Shown here piece after piece: positions 8,709 through 18,602 of a DNA stretch of 64,000 bases. Numbering within the stretch: the stretch's first letter is position 1; each line of letters opens with the position of its first letter. Origin of the DNA: Cobetia sp. L2A1. Lineage in GTDB: Bacteria > Pseudomonadota > Gammaproteobacteria > Pseudomonadales > Halomonadaceae. A program made the translations under genes and the position numbers. The notes beneath the pieces are model-generated. The model was not told the origin of the DNA. It worked only from the letters and a program-made list of their open reading frames with translations, and did not search any database. The stretch spans positions 930,001-994,000 of the forward strand of contig NZ_CP047025.1 in NCBI RefSeq assembly GCF_009796845.1. Reading direction: 5' to 3'.

Positions 8709-9649
8709 CAGTTGTCAGCCTCCAGATTCGAGGCGACATCTTGCGGCTCAGCGCGATAGGGCAGAGGAGGCAAGTGCGTGATCACCTCACGTTCTTGAGC
8801 TAGATTCGCGCTGATGCGGGTCAGATCGAGAGCATTGATATCAGCGTTGTTCAAGGGCTGAATACGTGCGCGTACCTGCATGGCAAGGTGCTCAATCAAC
8901 TGGCGCCGTCTTAGGCTGGCCATACGTTCAGCGCGCGTTACCAACAGCACTGCCGAGCAGTTGCAGTCGAGTATGTAGCGGGTCTCATGCGCCATCGCTG
9001 CACTGTCCAGCGTATTCATCAGTCGTCGCCGGGCGAGACGACCGGGCGTGACGGGTGACAGTAATATCAGCTCGATATGGACACCCTCGCGATCGGCACG
9101 GGTAATTTCTCGCGGCAGATCACGCATCAACTGGTATTGTGACCAGATAGCCCTGTTTGGGTCTCGGCGACCGCGGCGCTCAAGTTGATGCCAGACATGG
9201 CGCTGACGCCGGCCGCCGATGGCCCCCAGTGCCATCAGGGTCGCAGCGATGCCGATGCCGAGGCTCAGCCAATCATTGCCCAGCGGCTTCAGGGCTAGCC
9301 ATGTCGTGACAAGACCGATAGCAGCGCAGGTCGGGGCTAGCCAGCGTGGCCGTGGGTACAACAGTAGTACGGGAAAGCCCCATAGCCACATCAGGTGCTG
9401 TTCTGGTGCTAGTAGTACCAGCGTGGACATGATGAGCGCGATGCTGAGCATCACCAGTACTCTGAACCAGCTGATCGCGAATAGCTCGTGGGCAAGAGAG
9501 ACGATCAGTAACAGCGTTCCTCCCACGGCAAGCAGCAGTGCGGTGACCGTCAGGCCGAGGCTGATCTGTCGGGCTGCTTCCAGCAGCAGCAACACAGAGC
9601 CGAGCAGGCAGACGAGCTGACTGATACGGACTTTGAACTTGATCTCCAT
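8708..9649 (-). CDS. Membrane protein with strongly decayed GGDEF-like domain
   Basis: A 313-residue protein with about six hydrophobic helices in residues 8-150, the same architecture as the next gene. The cytoplasmic part begins RRDPNRAIWSQYQLMRDLPR, which resembles the DPLTGLPNR start of GGDEF domains; IELILLSPVTPG follows where the first metal aspartate would be, and CNCSAVLLVTRAE occupies the GGDEF loop. No catalytic residue remains. It is the first gene of a leftward run of five genes with overlapping ends. The ribosome-binding site is weak. It is probably a paralogue of its neighbour. Function unknown. Confidence 0.5.
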   Translation of the reverse strand: MEIKFKVRISQLVCLLGSVLLLLEAARQISLGLTVTALLLAVGGTLLLIVSLAHELFAISWFRVLVMLSIALIMSTLVLLAPEQHLMWLWGFPVLLLYPRPRWLAPTCAAIGLVTTWLALKPLGNDWLSLGIGIAATLMALGAIGGRRQRHVWHQLERRGRRDPNRAIWSQYQLMRDLPREITRADREGVHIELILLSPVTPGRLARRRLMNTLDSAAMAHETRYILDCNCSAVLLVTRAERMASLRRRQLIEHLAMQVRARIQPLNNADINALDLTRISANLAQEREVITHLPPLPYRAEPQDVASNLEADN

Positions 9650-9954
9650 GGTGTCTTATATTGGCACCTTTCCCGTGGATGGTATGTGGGCGGCCGTTTT
9701 CCTTGGCCGGAGGGTATTTCACTAGCTAGAGTACCCATCAGCGAGTATCCATCAGGTATCTCATGCGTTGCTGGTCATACCGCACGGCGTAAACGTATAG
9801 GCCATTGTGTGCAGACCAGTGGGCAGCATACCCCAAACGGTGAGTTTCCAAAGCGCCTGCGATCATCAGGGCACTTTCGACTCATTCTCACGCCGGATGA
9901 TGAGACCCCAGCGGCCAATGGTCGTGGACAACCCATACAAGCGAGACAAGGCAC
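9650..9954. other. Intergenic region, divergent promoters
   Basis: This 305-base stretch separates the leftward GGDEF-like/DedA operon from rightward proA and must hold promoters for both. I see no convincing -35/-10 pair, RNA gene or coding region in it. Confidence 0.5.
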
Positions 9955-11238
9955 ATGAGCGAGCAGGGCAAGCACGACACCACGGATGTCGTGGCTTACA
10001 TGAACCGTCTAGGGCTCGAGGCACGCACGGCAAGCGTCGTGATGCGCCGTGTCGATAGTGGCATCAAGAATCGCGCCCTGCAGGCCATGGCGCGGTTGAT
10101 TGATGAGCGTCGTGACGCACTGATCGAGGCCAATGGCGAAGATTTGGCCCGAGCACGAGCCAATGGCCTGTCAGAGGCAATGGTCGATCGCCTTGCGCTG
10201 ACGCCACCCCGGATCGATGCCATGATCGAAGGGCTGGAGCAGGTCACTGCGCTGCCAGACCCGGTGGGTGAAATTGATGGGCTGCGCTATCGTCCCAGTG
10301 GTATTCAGGTCGGCCATATGCGCGTGCCGTTGGGCGTGATTGGTATCATCTATGAGTCGCGCCCTAATGTGACCATCGAAGCGGCCAGTCTGTGTCTCAA
10401 GTCCGGTAATGCGTGCATCCTGCGGGGTGGCTCAGAGGCCGCGGCCAGTAACCGTGCGCTGGCTGACATCATCAGCGACGCGCTGGTAATGGCCGGTCTG
10501 CCGCCCACGGCAGTCCAGATTGTCGCGACCACGGACCGCGCTGCTGTCGGCCAGCTGATCACGATGTCCGAATTTGTTGACGTCATCATTCCGCGGGGGG
10601 GCAAGAGCCTGATTGCGCGTATTTCACGTGATGCGCGTGTCCCGGTCATCAAGCACCTCGACGGTATCTGTCACGTCTATGTCGATGCCACGGCTGATCT
10701 CGACATGGCCGTCAACATCGCCGAGAACGCCAAGACGCATCGCTATGGCACCTGCAATACCATGGAAACGCTACTGATCGATGCTCCCGTGGCGGCTGAG
10801 GTCTTGCCGCGCATCGCTGAGCGACTGGCCGCGCACGACGTCGAAATGCGCGGCTGTGAGCGCACCTGTGCGCTGTTGCCGCAGGCGGTGGCAGCCAGTG
10901 CCGAGGATTGGGATACCGAATACCTCGCGCCGATTCTGGCCATTCGCATCGTCGATGGGATTGACGATGCGATGGCGCATATCGAGCGGCACAGTTCCGC
11001 ACATACTGAAGCGATCATTACCCAGAATTACTCGCTGGCGCGTCGTTTCATGGCGGAAGTCGACTCAAGTTCAGTGATCGTCAATGCCTCTACTCGCTTC
11101 GCCGATGGCTTTGAATATGGGTTGGGTGCCGAGATCGGCATCTCCACCGACAAGCTGCACGCGCGTGGGCCGGTAGGGCTGGAAGGGCTGACGACACGCA
11201 AGTATGTGGTGTTTGGCGACGGGCAGATTCGTCAGTGA
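9955..11238 (+). CDS. proA: Gamma-glutamyl phosphate reductase
   Basis: ProA reduces gamma-glutamyl phosphate with NADPH to glutamate semialdehyde, the second step of proline synthesis, which also matters for osmotic adaptation. The 427-residue product has the aldehyde dehydrogenase fold: [18 protein letters not shown] (about residues 126-143), [15 protein letters not shown], and the catalytic cysteine in [12 protein letters not shown] (about 232-243). Length is standard. ATG at 9955 is the only good start. The stop overlaps nadD, the start of a long housekeeping series in the order proA-nadD-rsfS-rlmH-mrdA-rodA-mltB-rlpA known from Pseudomonas. Confidence 0.97.
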   Translation: MSEQGKHDTTDVVAYMNRLGLEARTASVVMRRVDSGIKNRALQAMARLIDERRDALIEANGEDLARARANGLSEAMVDRLALTPPRIDAMIEGLEQVTALPDPVGEIDGLRYRPSGIQVGHMRVPLGVIGIIYESRPNVTIEAASLCLKSGNACILRGGSEAAASNRALADIISDALVMAGLPPTAVQIVATTDRAAVGQLITMSEFVDVIIPRGGKSLIARISRDARVPVIKHLDGICHVYVDATADLDMAVNIAENAKTHRYGTCNTMETLLIDAPVAAEVLPRIAERLAAHDVEMRGCERTCALLPQAVAASAEDWDTEYLAPILAIRIVDGIDDAMAHIERHSSAHTEAIITQNYSLARRFMAEVDSSSVIVNASTRFADGFEYGLGAEIGISTDKLHARGPVGLEGLTTRKYVVFGDGQIRQ

Positions 11239-12080
11239 ATCATGACGACAGCTCACCTGCTGACCAGCAGACTCCTCGGGCGCTGGATGATAGCCAGCGC
11301 CCGCTGAACGTTGATGGCGGTGCTCACGAGCGTGAATCAGCGCATGACACCAGCATCTCGGCACGCGATGACACGCAGATGGAGGCCGTGTGCGAGACAG
11401 ATCGCAGCTTTGAAGGTTGTCTGGGGCCGGTGCCGCGGGTGGCTATGCTGGGCGGGACCTTTGATCCTATCCATCATGGCCATCTGCGTAGCGCCATCGA
11501 GCTGCGTGAGGCGCTCGGGCTGGACCATGTGCGGCTAATCCCGTGCCATCAACCCCCTCATCGAGAGGCCCCTGGCGTCAGTAGCGAAGAGCGGCTGGCA
11601 ATGCTGGAGGTCGCGATTGCGGGTGAACCGGGACTCAAGGCGGATGATCGTGAGCTATTTCGCGATGGCCCGTCCTATAGTGCCGATACTCTCGCGAGCC
11701 TGCGTGCCGAATATGGTCCACAGGCCCGCCTGGTGATGGCGATTGGCCATGATGCCTTTTTGAAGTTGGGCGAATGGCACGCCGCAGAACGCCTTTTTGA
11801 TGATGCTCATGTGGTGGTGATCGAACGGCCAGATCACGATGCGCCCTTGCCGCCGGCACTGGAAGCCTTGATCGCCGGACGTGAGGTGGAATCTGTACAG
11901 GCGTTGATGGCCACTCCGGGCGGGCAGTTGCTACGGTTATCACTGCCGACACGCATGGCCATCAGTGCGACCTTCGTGCGTGAACGGCTGGCATTGGGGG
12001 ATAGCGTGCGTTATTTACTGCCGGAATCAGTGATCAATCACATTGAAGCACATGATCTATATCGACCTCAGTCGGAATGA
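11235..12080 (+). CDS. nadD: Nicotinate-nucleotide adenylyltransferase
   Basis: NadD adenylates nicotinate mononucleotide with ATP to deamido-NAD. The catalytic core starts at [17 protein letters not shown] (about residues 68-84), the nucleotidyltransferase (H/T)xGH site, and ends with [10 protein letters not shown] near residue 250, the position of the usual ISSTxIR motif. The core of about 214 residues is normal, but a hydrophilic leader of 67 residues precedes it if translation begins at GTG 11235, which overlaps the proA stop. An internal ATG at 11379 would shorten the leader to about 19 residues but has no clear ribosome site. The start is therefore unsettled; the enzyme assignment is firm. 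Confidence 0.9.
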   Translation: MNHDDSSPADQQTPRALDDSQRPLNVDGGAHERESAHDTSISARDDTQMEAVCETDRSFEGCLGPVPRVAMLGGTFDPIHHGHLRSAIELREALGLDHVRLIPCHQPPHREAPGVSSEERLAMLEVAIAGEPGLKADDRELFRDGPSYSADTLASLRAEYGPQARLVMAIGHDAFLKLGEWHAAERLFDDAHVVVIERPDHDAPLPPALEALIAGREVESVQALMATPGGQLLRLSLPTRMAISATFVRERLALGDSVRYLLPESVINHIEAHDLYRPQSE

Positions 12081-12220
12081 ATCTACCGTTTATCTGCATG
12101 AAATAGCGTTATCACACGCCTTCAGAGCCAGGCTTTGACGAGTAGATTGACGATGCCCATAGGCGCGCGCAGTCCCAGCGGGTAGAATGCGCCCCCTGCC
12201 GAACAAACTCCCGAGGAATC

Positions 12221-12580
12221 ATGCAGACCGAAGCTCTTAAAAACCTGGTTATCGACGCCCTTGAAGACCTCAAGGCTCAGGAAATCAGCGAGATCAATGT
12301 CTCAAAGCTGACCAGCGTCACTGACATCATGGTCATTGCGACCGGTACGTCCAGCCGTCACATCGCTGCACTGGCCAATAATGTGCAAGTCAAGGTCAAG
12401 GAAGCAGGCGTCAAGCCGCTTGGCTGCGAAGGCGACAATGGTTCCGACTGGGTTCTACTGGATCTGGGCGATGTCGTCCTTCACGTCATGCTGCCGGAAA
12501 CCCGCGCACTGTATGACCTTGAACGCCTGTGGAGCGATCTGCCCCGCGAGACGCGTGAAGAGTATGAACAGCGCAGCTAA
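12221..12580 (+). CDS. rsfS: Ribosomal silencing factor RsfS
   Basis: RsfS binds uL14 on the large ribosomal subunit and blocks subunit joining when nutrients run out. The 119-residue product is full length: an N-terminal helix, the [20 protein letters not shown] strand-helix (about residues 26-45), [10 protein letters not shown], and the conserved [20 protein letters not shown] segment (about 71-90). It lies between nadD and rlmH as in Pseudomonas and E. coli. A TAGAAT sequence at 12183-12188 could be a -10 element, but no matching -35 is clear. Confidence 0.95.
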   Translation: MQTEALKNLVIDALEDLKAQEISEINVSKLTSVTDIMVIATGTSSRHIAALANNVQVKVKEAGVKPLGCEGDNGSDWVLLDLGDVVLHVMLPETRALYDLERLWSDLPRETREEYEQRS

Positions 12581-12700
12581 TGCCTGTGTTTGGCTGTCTT
12601 GCCGAGAGCGAAGGCTTCGGGCAAGACAGAAAAGTGCCAAAGGCGGACGCATGCCTGTCAACGGCATTGCCGGATGATATGACAACGCATGGGGCGGGAC

Positions 12701-13168
12701 ATGAAGATCCGAGTATTGGCAGTTGGGCAGAAGATGCCCGATTGGGTGGAGAAGGGTAGCCGGGAATATCTCAAGCGCATGCCACGAGATTTTTCGCTTG
12801 AGTTCATCGAGCTGGCACCTGGTAATCGCGGCAAGAACGCGGACATCGCCCGTGCCATGGCCAGTGAAGGCGACCGGATGCTGGAAAAACTCAAGGGAAA
12901 TGAACATGTTGTTGCCCTTGATGTCCTAGGTAAGGCCTGGAGCACACAGCAACTTGCCCGTCATGCAGATGACTGGCGGCTGGGTGGGCGCGATGTGGCC
13001 ATTTTGATAGGTGGCCCTGATGGGCTCGATCCACGTTTGTTGGCACGTGCCGATCAGCGCTGGTCACTCTCGGCATTGACCCTGCCGCATCCGCTAGTGC
13101 GTATTGTGCTGGCGGAACAGCTCTACCGTGCCTGGACGTTATTGGTCGGGCATCCTTATCACCGGTAA
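12701..13168 (+). CDS. rlmH: 23S rRNA pseudouridine-1915 N3-methyltransferase
   Basis: RlmH is a SPOUT-fold methyltransferase that modifies pseudouridine 1915 in helix 69 of 23S rRNA, using SAM. The 155-residue product starting [15 protein letters not shown] has exactly the family length. It carries the SAM-binding [11 protein letters not shown] (about residues 100-110) and [22 protein letters not shown] at the knotted C-terminus. ATG at 12701 is preferred over the one at 12689, which adds four residues. It lies 120 bases after rsfS and 42 before mrdA. Confidence 0.95.
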   Translation: MKIRVLAVGQKMPDWVEKGSREYLKRMPRDFSLEFIELAPGNRGKNADIARAMASEGDRMLEKLKGNEHVVALDVLGKAWSTQQLARHADDWRLGGRDVAILIGGPDGLDPRLLARADQRWSLSALTLPHPLVRIVLAEQLYRAWTLLVGHPYHR

Positions 13169-13210
13169 GCGCCAGCCGCTTGCGACAAGACACGAGTTGC
13201 GAGACCCGCC

Positions 13211-15196
13211 ATGCGCCAACGCCGGGCGACGATCAAGAATCCCCAACAGGAAGTGCGGATCTTTCGCCTTCGCAGCGTCGTGGCTGCCAGTCTGATTTTA
13301 GTGCTGGCCTGCTGCTTGCTGGCGCGGCTGTTCTTTCTGCAGGTCGTTGAACACGATATCTACACCACGCGTTCGGACAAGAACCGCGTGCGTGTTGAGC
13401 CCTTGCCGCCCACTCGCGGCTTGATATACGACCGCAATGGTCGTTTGCTCGCTGAAAACCGTCCCAATTACAACCTGACCATCGTGCGTGAGCGCGCCGG
13501 CGATCTAGAGTCGTCGCTTGAGCGATTGGTGGAGATTCTCGATCTTCCACCCGATGAGGTTGAAGATTTCAAGGAGCGCTCGCGCCAGCGTCAGCGCCCC
13601 TACCAACCTGCCTTGTTGATGAGCGAATTGAGCCAGGAGCAGATTGCTCGTCTTGCGGTCAATCGCTACCGGCTGCCCGGCGTCGAAGTCGAGGCTCAAT
13701 TACTGCGTTATTACCCCGATGCCATTCCGATGTCGCATACCCTTGGATACGTTGGACGTATCAACCAGTCCGAGCTCAAGGCACTCGACAAGGGTAACTA
13801 TTCAGGCACTCACTTCATCGGCAAGACAGGCATCGAACGCTTCTATGAAGAGGCGCTTCACGGCCAGGCGGGGCTACGCAAGGTGGAAACCAATGCGCGT
13901 GGTCGCGTGTTGCGTGAGCTATCGCGTGTCGATCCGGAGCCCGGCAAGGACCTGACCCTTACTATTGATCGTGGCTTGCAGGATCTCGCCTATCGTCTTC
14001 TCAAGGGCCGCCGCGGTGCCATCGTGGCGATTGAGCCCGAGACTGGCGAAATTCTCGCCATGGCCTCGGTGCCGGGTTTCAATTCCAATGAGTTCGTGAC
14101 CGGTATCAGCGTCAAGAGCTATCGCGCGCTGCAAAATGATCTCGATCTGCCGCTGTTCAATCGCGCCATTCGTGGTCAGTACCCACCTGCATCCACTGTA
14201 AAGCCCTTCATGTCACTGGCTGCGCTCGACAATGGAGCCATTACGACCAACACCACCTTCTTCGACCCTGGCTATTTCCAGCTGCCCAATGACAGTCACA
14301 AGTACCGCAACTGGCTGCGCTGGGGGCATGGTCGCGTCAATATGCAGCGTGGTATCGCCGTGTCCAACGACACCTTTTTCTACAACGTTGCCTATCGACT
14401 GGGTATCGATCGCATCAGCGAGTACATGCACAAGTTCGGCTTTGGCGAGCAGACCGCTCTGGATGTACAGGGTGCATTACCGGGCCTGATGCCTTCCAAG
14501 GAATGGAAGCGCAATCGCTACAACAAGCCGTGGTATCCCGGTGAGACCATCTCCATCGGTATTGGTCAGGGCTATTGGCTGACGACACCGCTGCAACTGG
14601 CATCGGCGGAAGCGACGCTGGCCAATCGTGGCAAACAGGTGCAGCCACATCTGGCCAAGCGGATTGGCGATGATGCCGTGCTGTTGCCCAAGAGTGATCA
14701 GAAGCCGCCAATCGTGCTGGATAACTCCGATTGGTGGGACGACGTCATTTCTGCCCTCGAGGATGTGGTCAGTGGTCGTGAAGGGACTGCGCGCAAATAT
14801 GTCGGTCCGGGACTCAAGTACCGTATGGCGGGCAAGTCGGGAACGGCGCAGGTCTTTACTCTCGGTCAGGACCAGAAGTACAACGGCAAGGAACTGGCGG
14901 AGCGCCTGCGTGATCACGCGTTATTTGCCGCATTCGCCCCCGTGGAGAACCCTCGGATAGCAGTGTCGGTGGTGATCGAGAATGGTCAGGGGGGGAGCTC
15001 CGTGGCGGGGCCGATGGCGCGTGCGATGACCGATTACTGGCTGCTACCCAGGATTGATCCTGCAGCACGCGAGGCGGCACAGACGTTGTCGGCTGCCATA
15101 CTCGCAGAGACTGCAGCACTTGCCGCGGCACTGGCGTCGCCAGAACAGGATGGAAAATCCGGCACGGGCCCAACAGGAGTCAATGATGCCGACTGA
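13211..15196 (+). CDS. mrdA: Penicillin-binding protein 2
   Basis: PBP2 is the transpeptidase of the rod-elongation machinery, paired with RodA. The 661-residue protein has one N-terminal membrane anchor (about residues 20-40), the pedestal domain with RPNYNLTIVRE, and the transpeptidase motifs ASTVKPFM (SxxK serine, about 324), SND (about 387) and GKSGTAQV (KSGT, about 544). The C-terminus ends in an Ala-rich tail. The start ATG at 13211 gives a short basic cytoplasmic tail. Its last 14 bases overlap rodA, so the two are co-translated. Confidence 0.96.
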   Translation: MRQRRATIKNPQQEVRIFRLRSVVAASLILVLACCLLARLFFLQVVEHDIYTTRSDKNRVRVEPLPPTRGLIYDRNGRLLAENRPNYNLTIVRERAGDLESSLERLVEILDLPPDEVEDFKERSRQRQRPYQPALLMSELSQEQIARLAVNRYRLPGVEVEAQLLRYYPDAIPMSHTLGYVGRINQSELKALDKGNYSGTHFIGKTGIERFYEEALHGQAGLRKVETNARGRVLRELSRVDPEPGKDLTLTIDRGLQDLAYRLLKGRRGAIVAIEPETGEILAMASVPGFNSNEFVTGISVKSYRALQNDLDLPLFNRAIRGQYPPASTVKPFMSLAALDNGAITTNTTFFDPGYFQLPNDSHKYRNWLRWGHGRVNMQRGIAVSNDTFFYNVAYRLGIDRISEYMHKFGFGEQTALDVQGALPGLMPSKEWKRNRYNKPWYPGETISIGIGQGYWLTTPLQLASAEATLANRGKQVQPHLAKRIGDDAVLLPKSDQKPPIVLDNSDWWDDVISALEDVVSGREGTARKYVGPGLKYRMAGKSGTAQVFTLGQDQKYNGKELAERLRDHALFAAFAPVENPRIAVSVVIENGQGGSSVAGPMARAMTDYWLLPRIDPAAREAAQTLSAAILAETAALAAALASPEQDGKSGTGPTGVNDAD

Positions 15197-16334
15197 TTAT
15201 CAGCGCTCAATGCGCAGCGTAGGGGGCAATCTCAACACTCGCCGCCGGACCAACTTTTGGGAGCGCATCCACCTGGACCCTTGGCTGCTGCTGCTGCTGT
15301 TGGCCGTGCTCGGCTGTGGGTTGATCGTGCTTTACAGTGCCAGTGGTCAGGATCTCGACTTCACGCTACGTCAGGCGTCGCGTCAGGCACTGGCGCTGAC
15401 CATCATGATCGGGCTTGCACAGCTGGCTCCCGGGACGTTATATCGCTGGGCGCCGGTCGCCTATGGCGCAGGCTTCCTGATGCTGGTGGCGGTAGAGGTG
15501 CTGGGGGATGTCGGCATGGGTGCGCAGCGTTGGCTGGTCATCCCTGGTCTCGTGCGTTTTCAGCCTTCCGAACTGATGAAATTGGCCATGCCGATGATGG
15601 TGGCATGTTGGCTGGGCCAGCGGCCGTTGCCGCCGCGCTGGCGAGATCTTGCTGTCTGTGCCGTGATCATCGTGGCCCCGGTGCTGTTGATCGCGCGTCA
15701 GCCTGACCTGGGTACCTCGCTACTGGTCGCCGCGGCCGGTGTGTTCGTCATCCTGCTGGCAGGACTGTCATGGAAGCTGATTGCCTTCTTTGGTGCCCTG
15801 GTGGCCTCCGCCATGCCACTATTGTGGATGGTGATGCATGATTATCAGCGTCGCCGAGTGCTGACCTTTCTGAATCCCGAGTCTGATCCGCTGGGCTCTG
15901 GCTGGAACATCATTCAGTCCAAGACAGCGATCGGCTCCGGTGGCATCTTTGGCAAGGGCTATACACTGGGCACCCAGTCACAGCTCGAATTTCTGCCGGA
16001 GCGACACACCGACTTTATTGTGGCGGTCATCGGAGAAGAGCTGGGGCTGCTGGGCATGAGCTTCTTCCTCGCGCTGTACGTGTTGATCGTGCTGCGGGGG
16101 CTGGTGATGGCGAACAATGGTCAGGACAGTTTTGCGCGTTTGACGGGGGGGGCGATCATCCTGACCTTCTTCGTATACGTTTTTGTTAATATCGGCATGG
16201 TGTCAGGCATTCTGCCGGTAGTGGGCGTTCCGCTGCCCTTGGTCAGTTATGGTGGGACCTCCAGCGTGACCTTGCTGGCTGGCTTCGGTATTCTCATGAG
16301 CATTCATACTCACCGGCGCCTGCTGTCGCGTTGA
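15183..16334 (+). CDS. rodA: Rod shape-determining glycosyltransferase RodA
   Basis: RodA is a SEDS-family lipid II polymerase working with PBP2. The 383-residue product has about ten membrane helices, GSGWNIIQSKTAIGSGGIFG (about residues 238-257), the FLPERHTDFIVAVIGEELG stretch typical of the family (about 271-289), and VVGVPLPLVSYGGTSSV near the C-terminus. GGAG stands before ATG 15183/15186; a longer frame from 15054 lies wholly within mrdA and is not used. It overlaps the end of mrdA. Confidence 0.96.
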   Translation: MMPTDYQRSMRSVGGNLNTRRRTNFWERIHLDPWLLLLLLAVLGCGLIVLYSASGQDLDFTLRQASRQALALTIMIGLAQLAPGTLYRWAPVAYGAGFLMLVAVEVLGDVGMGAQRWLVIPGLVRFQPSELMKLAMPMMVACWLGQRPLPPRWRDLAVCAVIIVAPVLLIARQPDLGTSLLVAAAGVFVILLAGLSWKLIAFFGALVASAMPLLWMVMHDYQRRRVLTFLNPESDPLGSGWNIIQSKTAIGSGGIFGKGYTLGTQSQLEFLPERHTDFIVAVIGEELGLLGMSFFLALYVLIVLRGLVMANNGQDSFARLTGGAIILTFFVYVFVNIGMVSGILPVVGVPLPLVSYGGTSSVTLLAGFGILMSIHTHRRLLSR

Positions 16335-16408
16335 TGCGACGTAATGCAGTGGCTGTGTGGCAAGGACATTCGCGGGCACGGGCTCGCAGACAGGCAAGGA
16401 GAGAGTCG

Positions 16409-17452
16409 ATGACGGTGAATAATGCGCGTGGGCGACGTCTGAAGAGCTGGGGCGCAGCCCTGGTAATTGCAGCGCCGCTGCTCGGTATGGCCGGGACAGC
16501 CACTGCTGCACCGGACGGTTTCGCGCCGGCGACTCATCCGGAGACTGCCAAGCTGGTGGATGAGCTGGTTGCCAAGGGGTTGGATCGCAGCCGTGTGACA
16601 GAGCTGATGAATCAGGCTGATTACAGTCAGAAAGTGCTGGATGCGATGTCCAAGCCTGCCGAAGGCCATCTGCGTTGGGACCAGTATCGTGCCATCTTCA
16701 TGAAAGAGTCGCGCATTGAAGCCGGTGAACGCTTCATCGCCGAACACCGTGAGACCTTCGACCGTGCCCAGGCCGAGTATGGCGTGCCGCCGGAAGTCAT
16801 CGCCGCCATCATTGGTGTCGAGACCTTCTTCGGCAAGCATACCGGCACGCATCGCGTCATCGATTCGCTGTCTACTCTGGCCTTCGATCACCCGCGTCGC
16901 GGCACCTTTTTCCGTGGCGAGCTATCAGCCTTCCTGCAGTTGACGCTGGAGCAGGGCATTGATCCGCTCTCCATCAAGGGCTCCTATGCGGGCGCGATGG
17001 GCTATCCGCAGTTCATCCCGACCAGCTATCAGGCCTATGCCGTTGATTTCGATGGTGATGGCGTGCGTGATCTGTGGCACAACCCGGTGGATGCCATCGG
17101 CAGTGTCGGCAACTACTTCGCGCGACACGGCTGGAAAGCCGGTGCGCCACTGGTCAGCGCAGCAGACGGTCCGGGCACTCCGCCCTCGTCGGTCACGTTC
17201 AACAAGACCAACAAGCCTTACATGAGCGTTTCCGCGCTTGAGGCTGCCGGTGTTCAGGTGACAGGCAACGTGGCGGGTAACACGCAGGTCATTCCGCTCG
17301 CGCTGGACCTCAAGCAGGGTTATCGCTACGCAGTGGGCTATGACAACTTCTACGTCATTACCCGCTACAACCACAGCCATCTGTATGCCATGGCCGTGAC
17401 TGAGCTGTCTCAGGCCATCAAACGCCGTCTCGAGGGCGGGGGTGCTGGATGA
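16409..17452 (+). CDS. mltB: Lytic murein transglycosylase B
   Basis: MltB cleaves glycan strands of peptidoglycan to 1,6-anhydromuropeptides in the periplasm. The 347-residue product begins with a basic stretch and a hydrophobic segment ending AGTATAAPDG, a Sec signal that looks cleaved at Ala-x-Ala rather than lipidated. The catalytic glutamate lies in IIGVETFFGKHTG (about residues 132-144); GSYAGAMGYPQFIPTSY and DFDGDGVRDLW follow, both typical of the SltB1/MltB group. ATG 16409 has AAGGAG seven bases upstream, which decides the start over an earlier TTG at 16331. The next gene overlaps its end by four bases. Confidence 0.93.
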   Translation: MTVNNARGRRLKSWGAALVIAAPLLGMAGTATAAPDGFAPATHPETAKLVDELVAKGLDRSRVTELMNQADYSQKVLDAMSKPAEGHLRWDQYRAIFMKESRIEAGERFIAEHRETFDRAQAEYGVPPEVIAAIIGVETFFGKHTGTHRVIDSLSTLAFDHPRRGTFFRGELSAFLQLTLEQGIDPLSIKGSYAGAMGYPQFIPTSYQAYAVDFDGDGVRDLWHNPVDAIGSVGNYFARHGWKAGAPLVSAADGPGTPPSSVTFNKTNKPYMSVSALEAAGVQVTGNVAGNTQVIPLALDLKQGYRYAVGYDNFYVITRYNHSHLYAMAVTELSQAIKRRLEGGGAG

Positions 17453-18501
17453 GTTGGTCACGCGCGCTACCACTCGCGCTTGTACTCGCACTGCTGGCCG
17501 GTTGTGCCAGCAGTGGGAGCACACAAGTCGGTGATGGTGCCTCGGCCAGCACCGGCAAGAAGGCAGGCAAGAATGGTCGCTATCACATGGACTCCGATGC
17601 CTATCCTGAAGATGCGCCGGATGTCTCTACCGTGGAGGATGCTGTACCGCAGGTAGAGCCTTACACTCGCAGCGGTAATCGCAGTGAGTATGAGGTGTGG
17701 GGCAAGTCCTATCATGTGATGGAGGACCCGCGGGGGTACGTCGCGGAAGGCACTGCCTCCTGGTACGGCAAGAAATTTCATGGCTATGCCACCGCTAGCG
17801 GTGAGATCTATGACATGTACACCATGACGGCAGCGCACAAGGCGTTTCCATTGCCGACCTATGCACGTATCACGAATCTGGACAATGGCAAGCAGGTCAT
17901 CGTCAAGGTCAATGATCGTGGGCCCTTCCATGATGACCGGCTGATCGATCTGTCCTATAGCGCCGCGTGGCGACTCGACATGCTAGGGCATGGTACTGGT
18001 CATGTTCGCGTCGAGGCGCTGGACGCCGCGACATGGCAGCCGGGTGCGAGCCCGACGAAAGGCACTGCTGAGTCAGAGCGTTTGTTGGCACGTAGTCAGT
18101 CCGTTCGTCGTGAGCAGGGCATTGCCGGACTTGAAGAAATGTACGCAACTGGCGGTTCTGCTTCGGCAGGGACGTCAGGGACGGGCACTGCTGCCAAGCC
18201 CGTGATAGCCTCTGCGTCGCGTAATTCAGACACAGCGGCACCCGCTAAATCTGCTACTTCCGGTAGTGTGGGCGAGGCTAGCTACCTACAGGTCGCAGCA
18301 GTAAGTGATCAGAGCAAGGCTGACAGCATTCGTCAGCGTATCGGCACCGTGCTTGATAACCCTGTCCGTGTGCTGGGAGATGGCAGTCTGTACAAGGTGC
18401 AAGTCGGCCCGTTGGAGGACAATGTCCGCATCGAGTCGCTCAAGTCGGCGCTTGCCAGTGCCGGTTTTGCTGGCGCCTTTAGCGTCAAGGCATCGCGTTA
18501 A
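17449..18501 (+). CDS. rlpA: RlpA lipoprotein, septal lytic transglycosylase
   Basis: RlpA cleaves peptide-stripped ('naked') glycan at the septum. The 350-residue protein has a lipobox LLAGC (cysteine about residue 19), a low-complexity linker, the double-psi beta-barrel domain (about 100-190) with GTASWYGKKFHGYATASGE and IVKVNDRGPFHDDRLIDLS, whose aspartate and histidine are the active-site region, then a Ser/Ala-rich linker and a C-terminal SPOR domain (about 275-350) that binds naked glycan. Domain order and length match Pseudomonas RlpA. The start overlaps the mltB stop (ATGA). Confidence 0.94.
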   Translation: MSWSRALPLALVLALLAGCASSGSTQVGDGASASTGKKAGKNGRYHMDSDAYPEDAPDVSTVEDAVPQVEPYTRSGNRSEYEVWGKSYHVMEDPRGYVAEGTASWYGKKFHGYATASGEIYDMYTMTAAHKAFPLPTYARITNLDNGKQVIVKVNDRGPFHDDRLIDLSYSAAWRLDMLGHGTGHVRVEALDAATWQPGASPTKGTAESERLLARSQSVRREQGIAGLEEMYATGGSASAGTSGTGTAAKPVIASASRNSDTAAPAKSATSGSVGEASYLQVAAVSDQSKADSIRQRIGTVLDNPVRVLGDGSLYKVQVGPLEDNVRIESLKSALASAGFAGAFSVKASR

Positions 18502-18602
18502 GGCCAATAGGCCGCTTCAATTAATCATGTATTCCGCGATGGAATGCAACATGGCCGAGGCTTGCGCCTCGGCTAACGCATGAGTGTCAAAGAGATTCCA
18601 AC

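Noticed and set aside
13467..13490. TTACAAC inside mrdA as a possible Ter core
   Set aside because: Only a short match inside a coding region; flanks do not resemble Ter.
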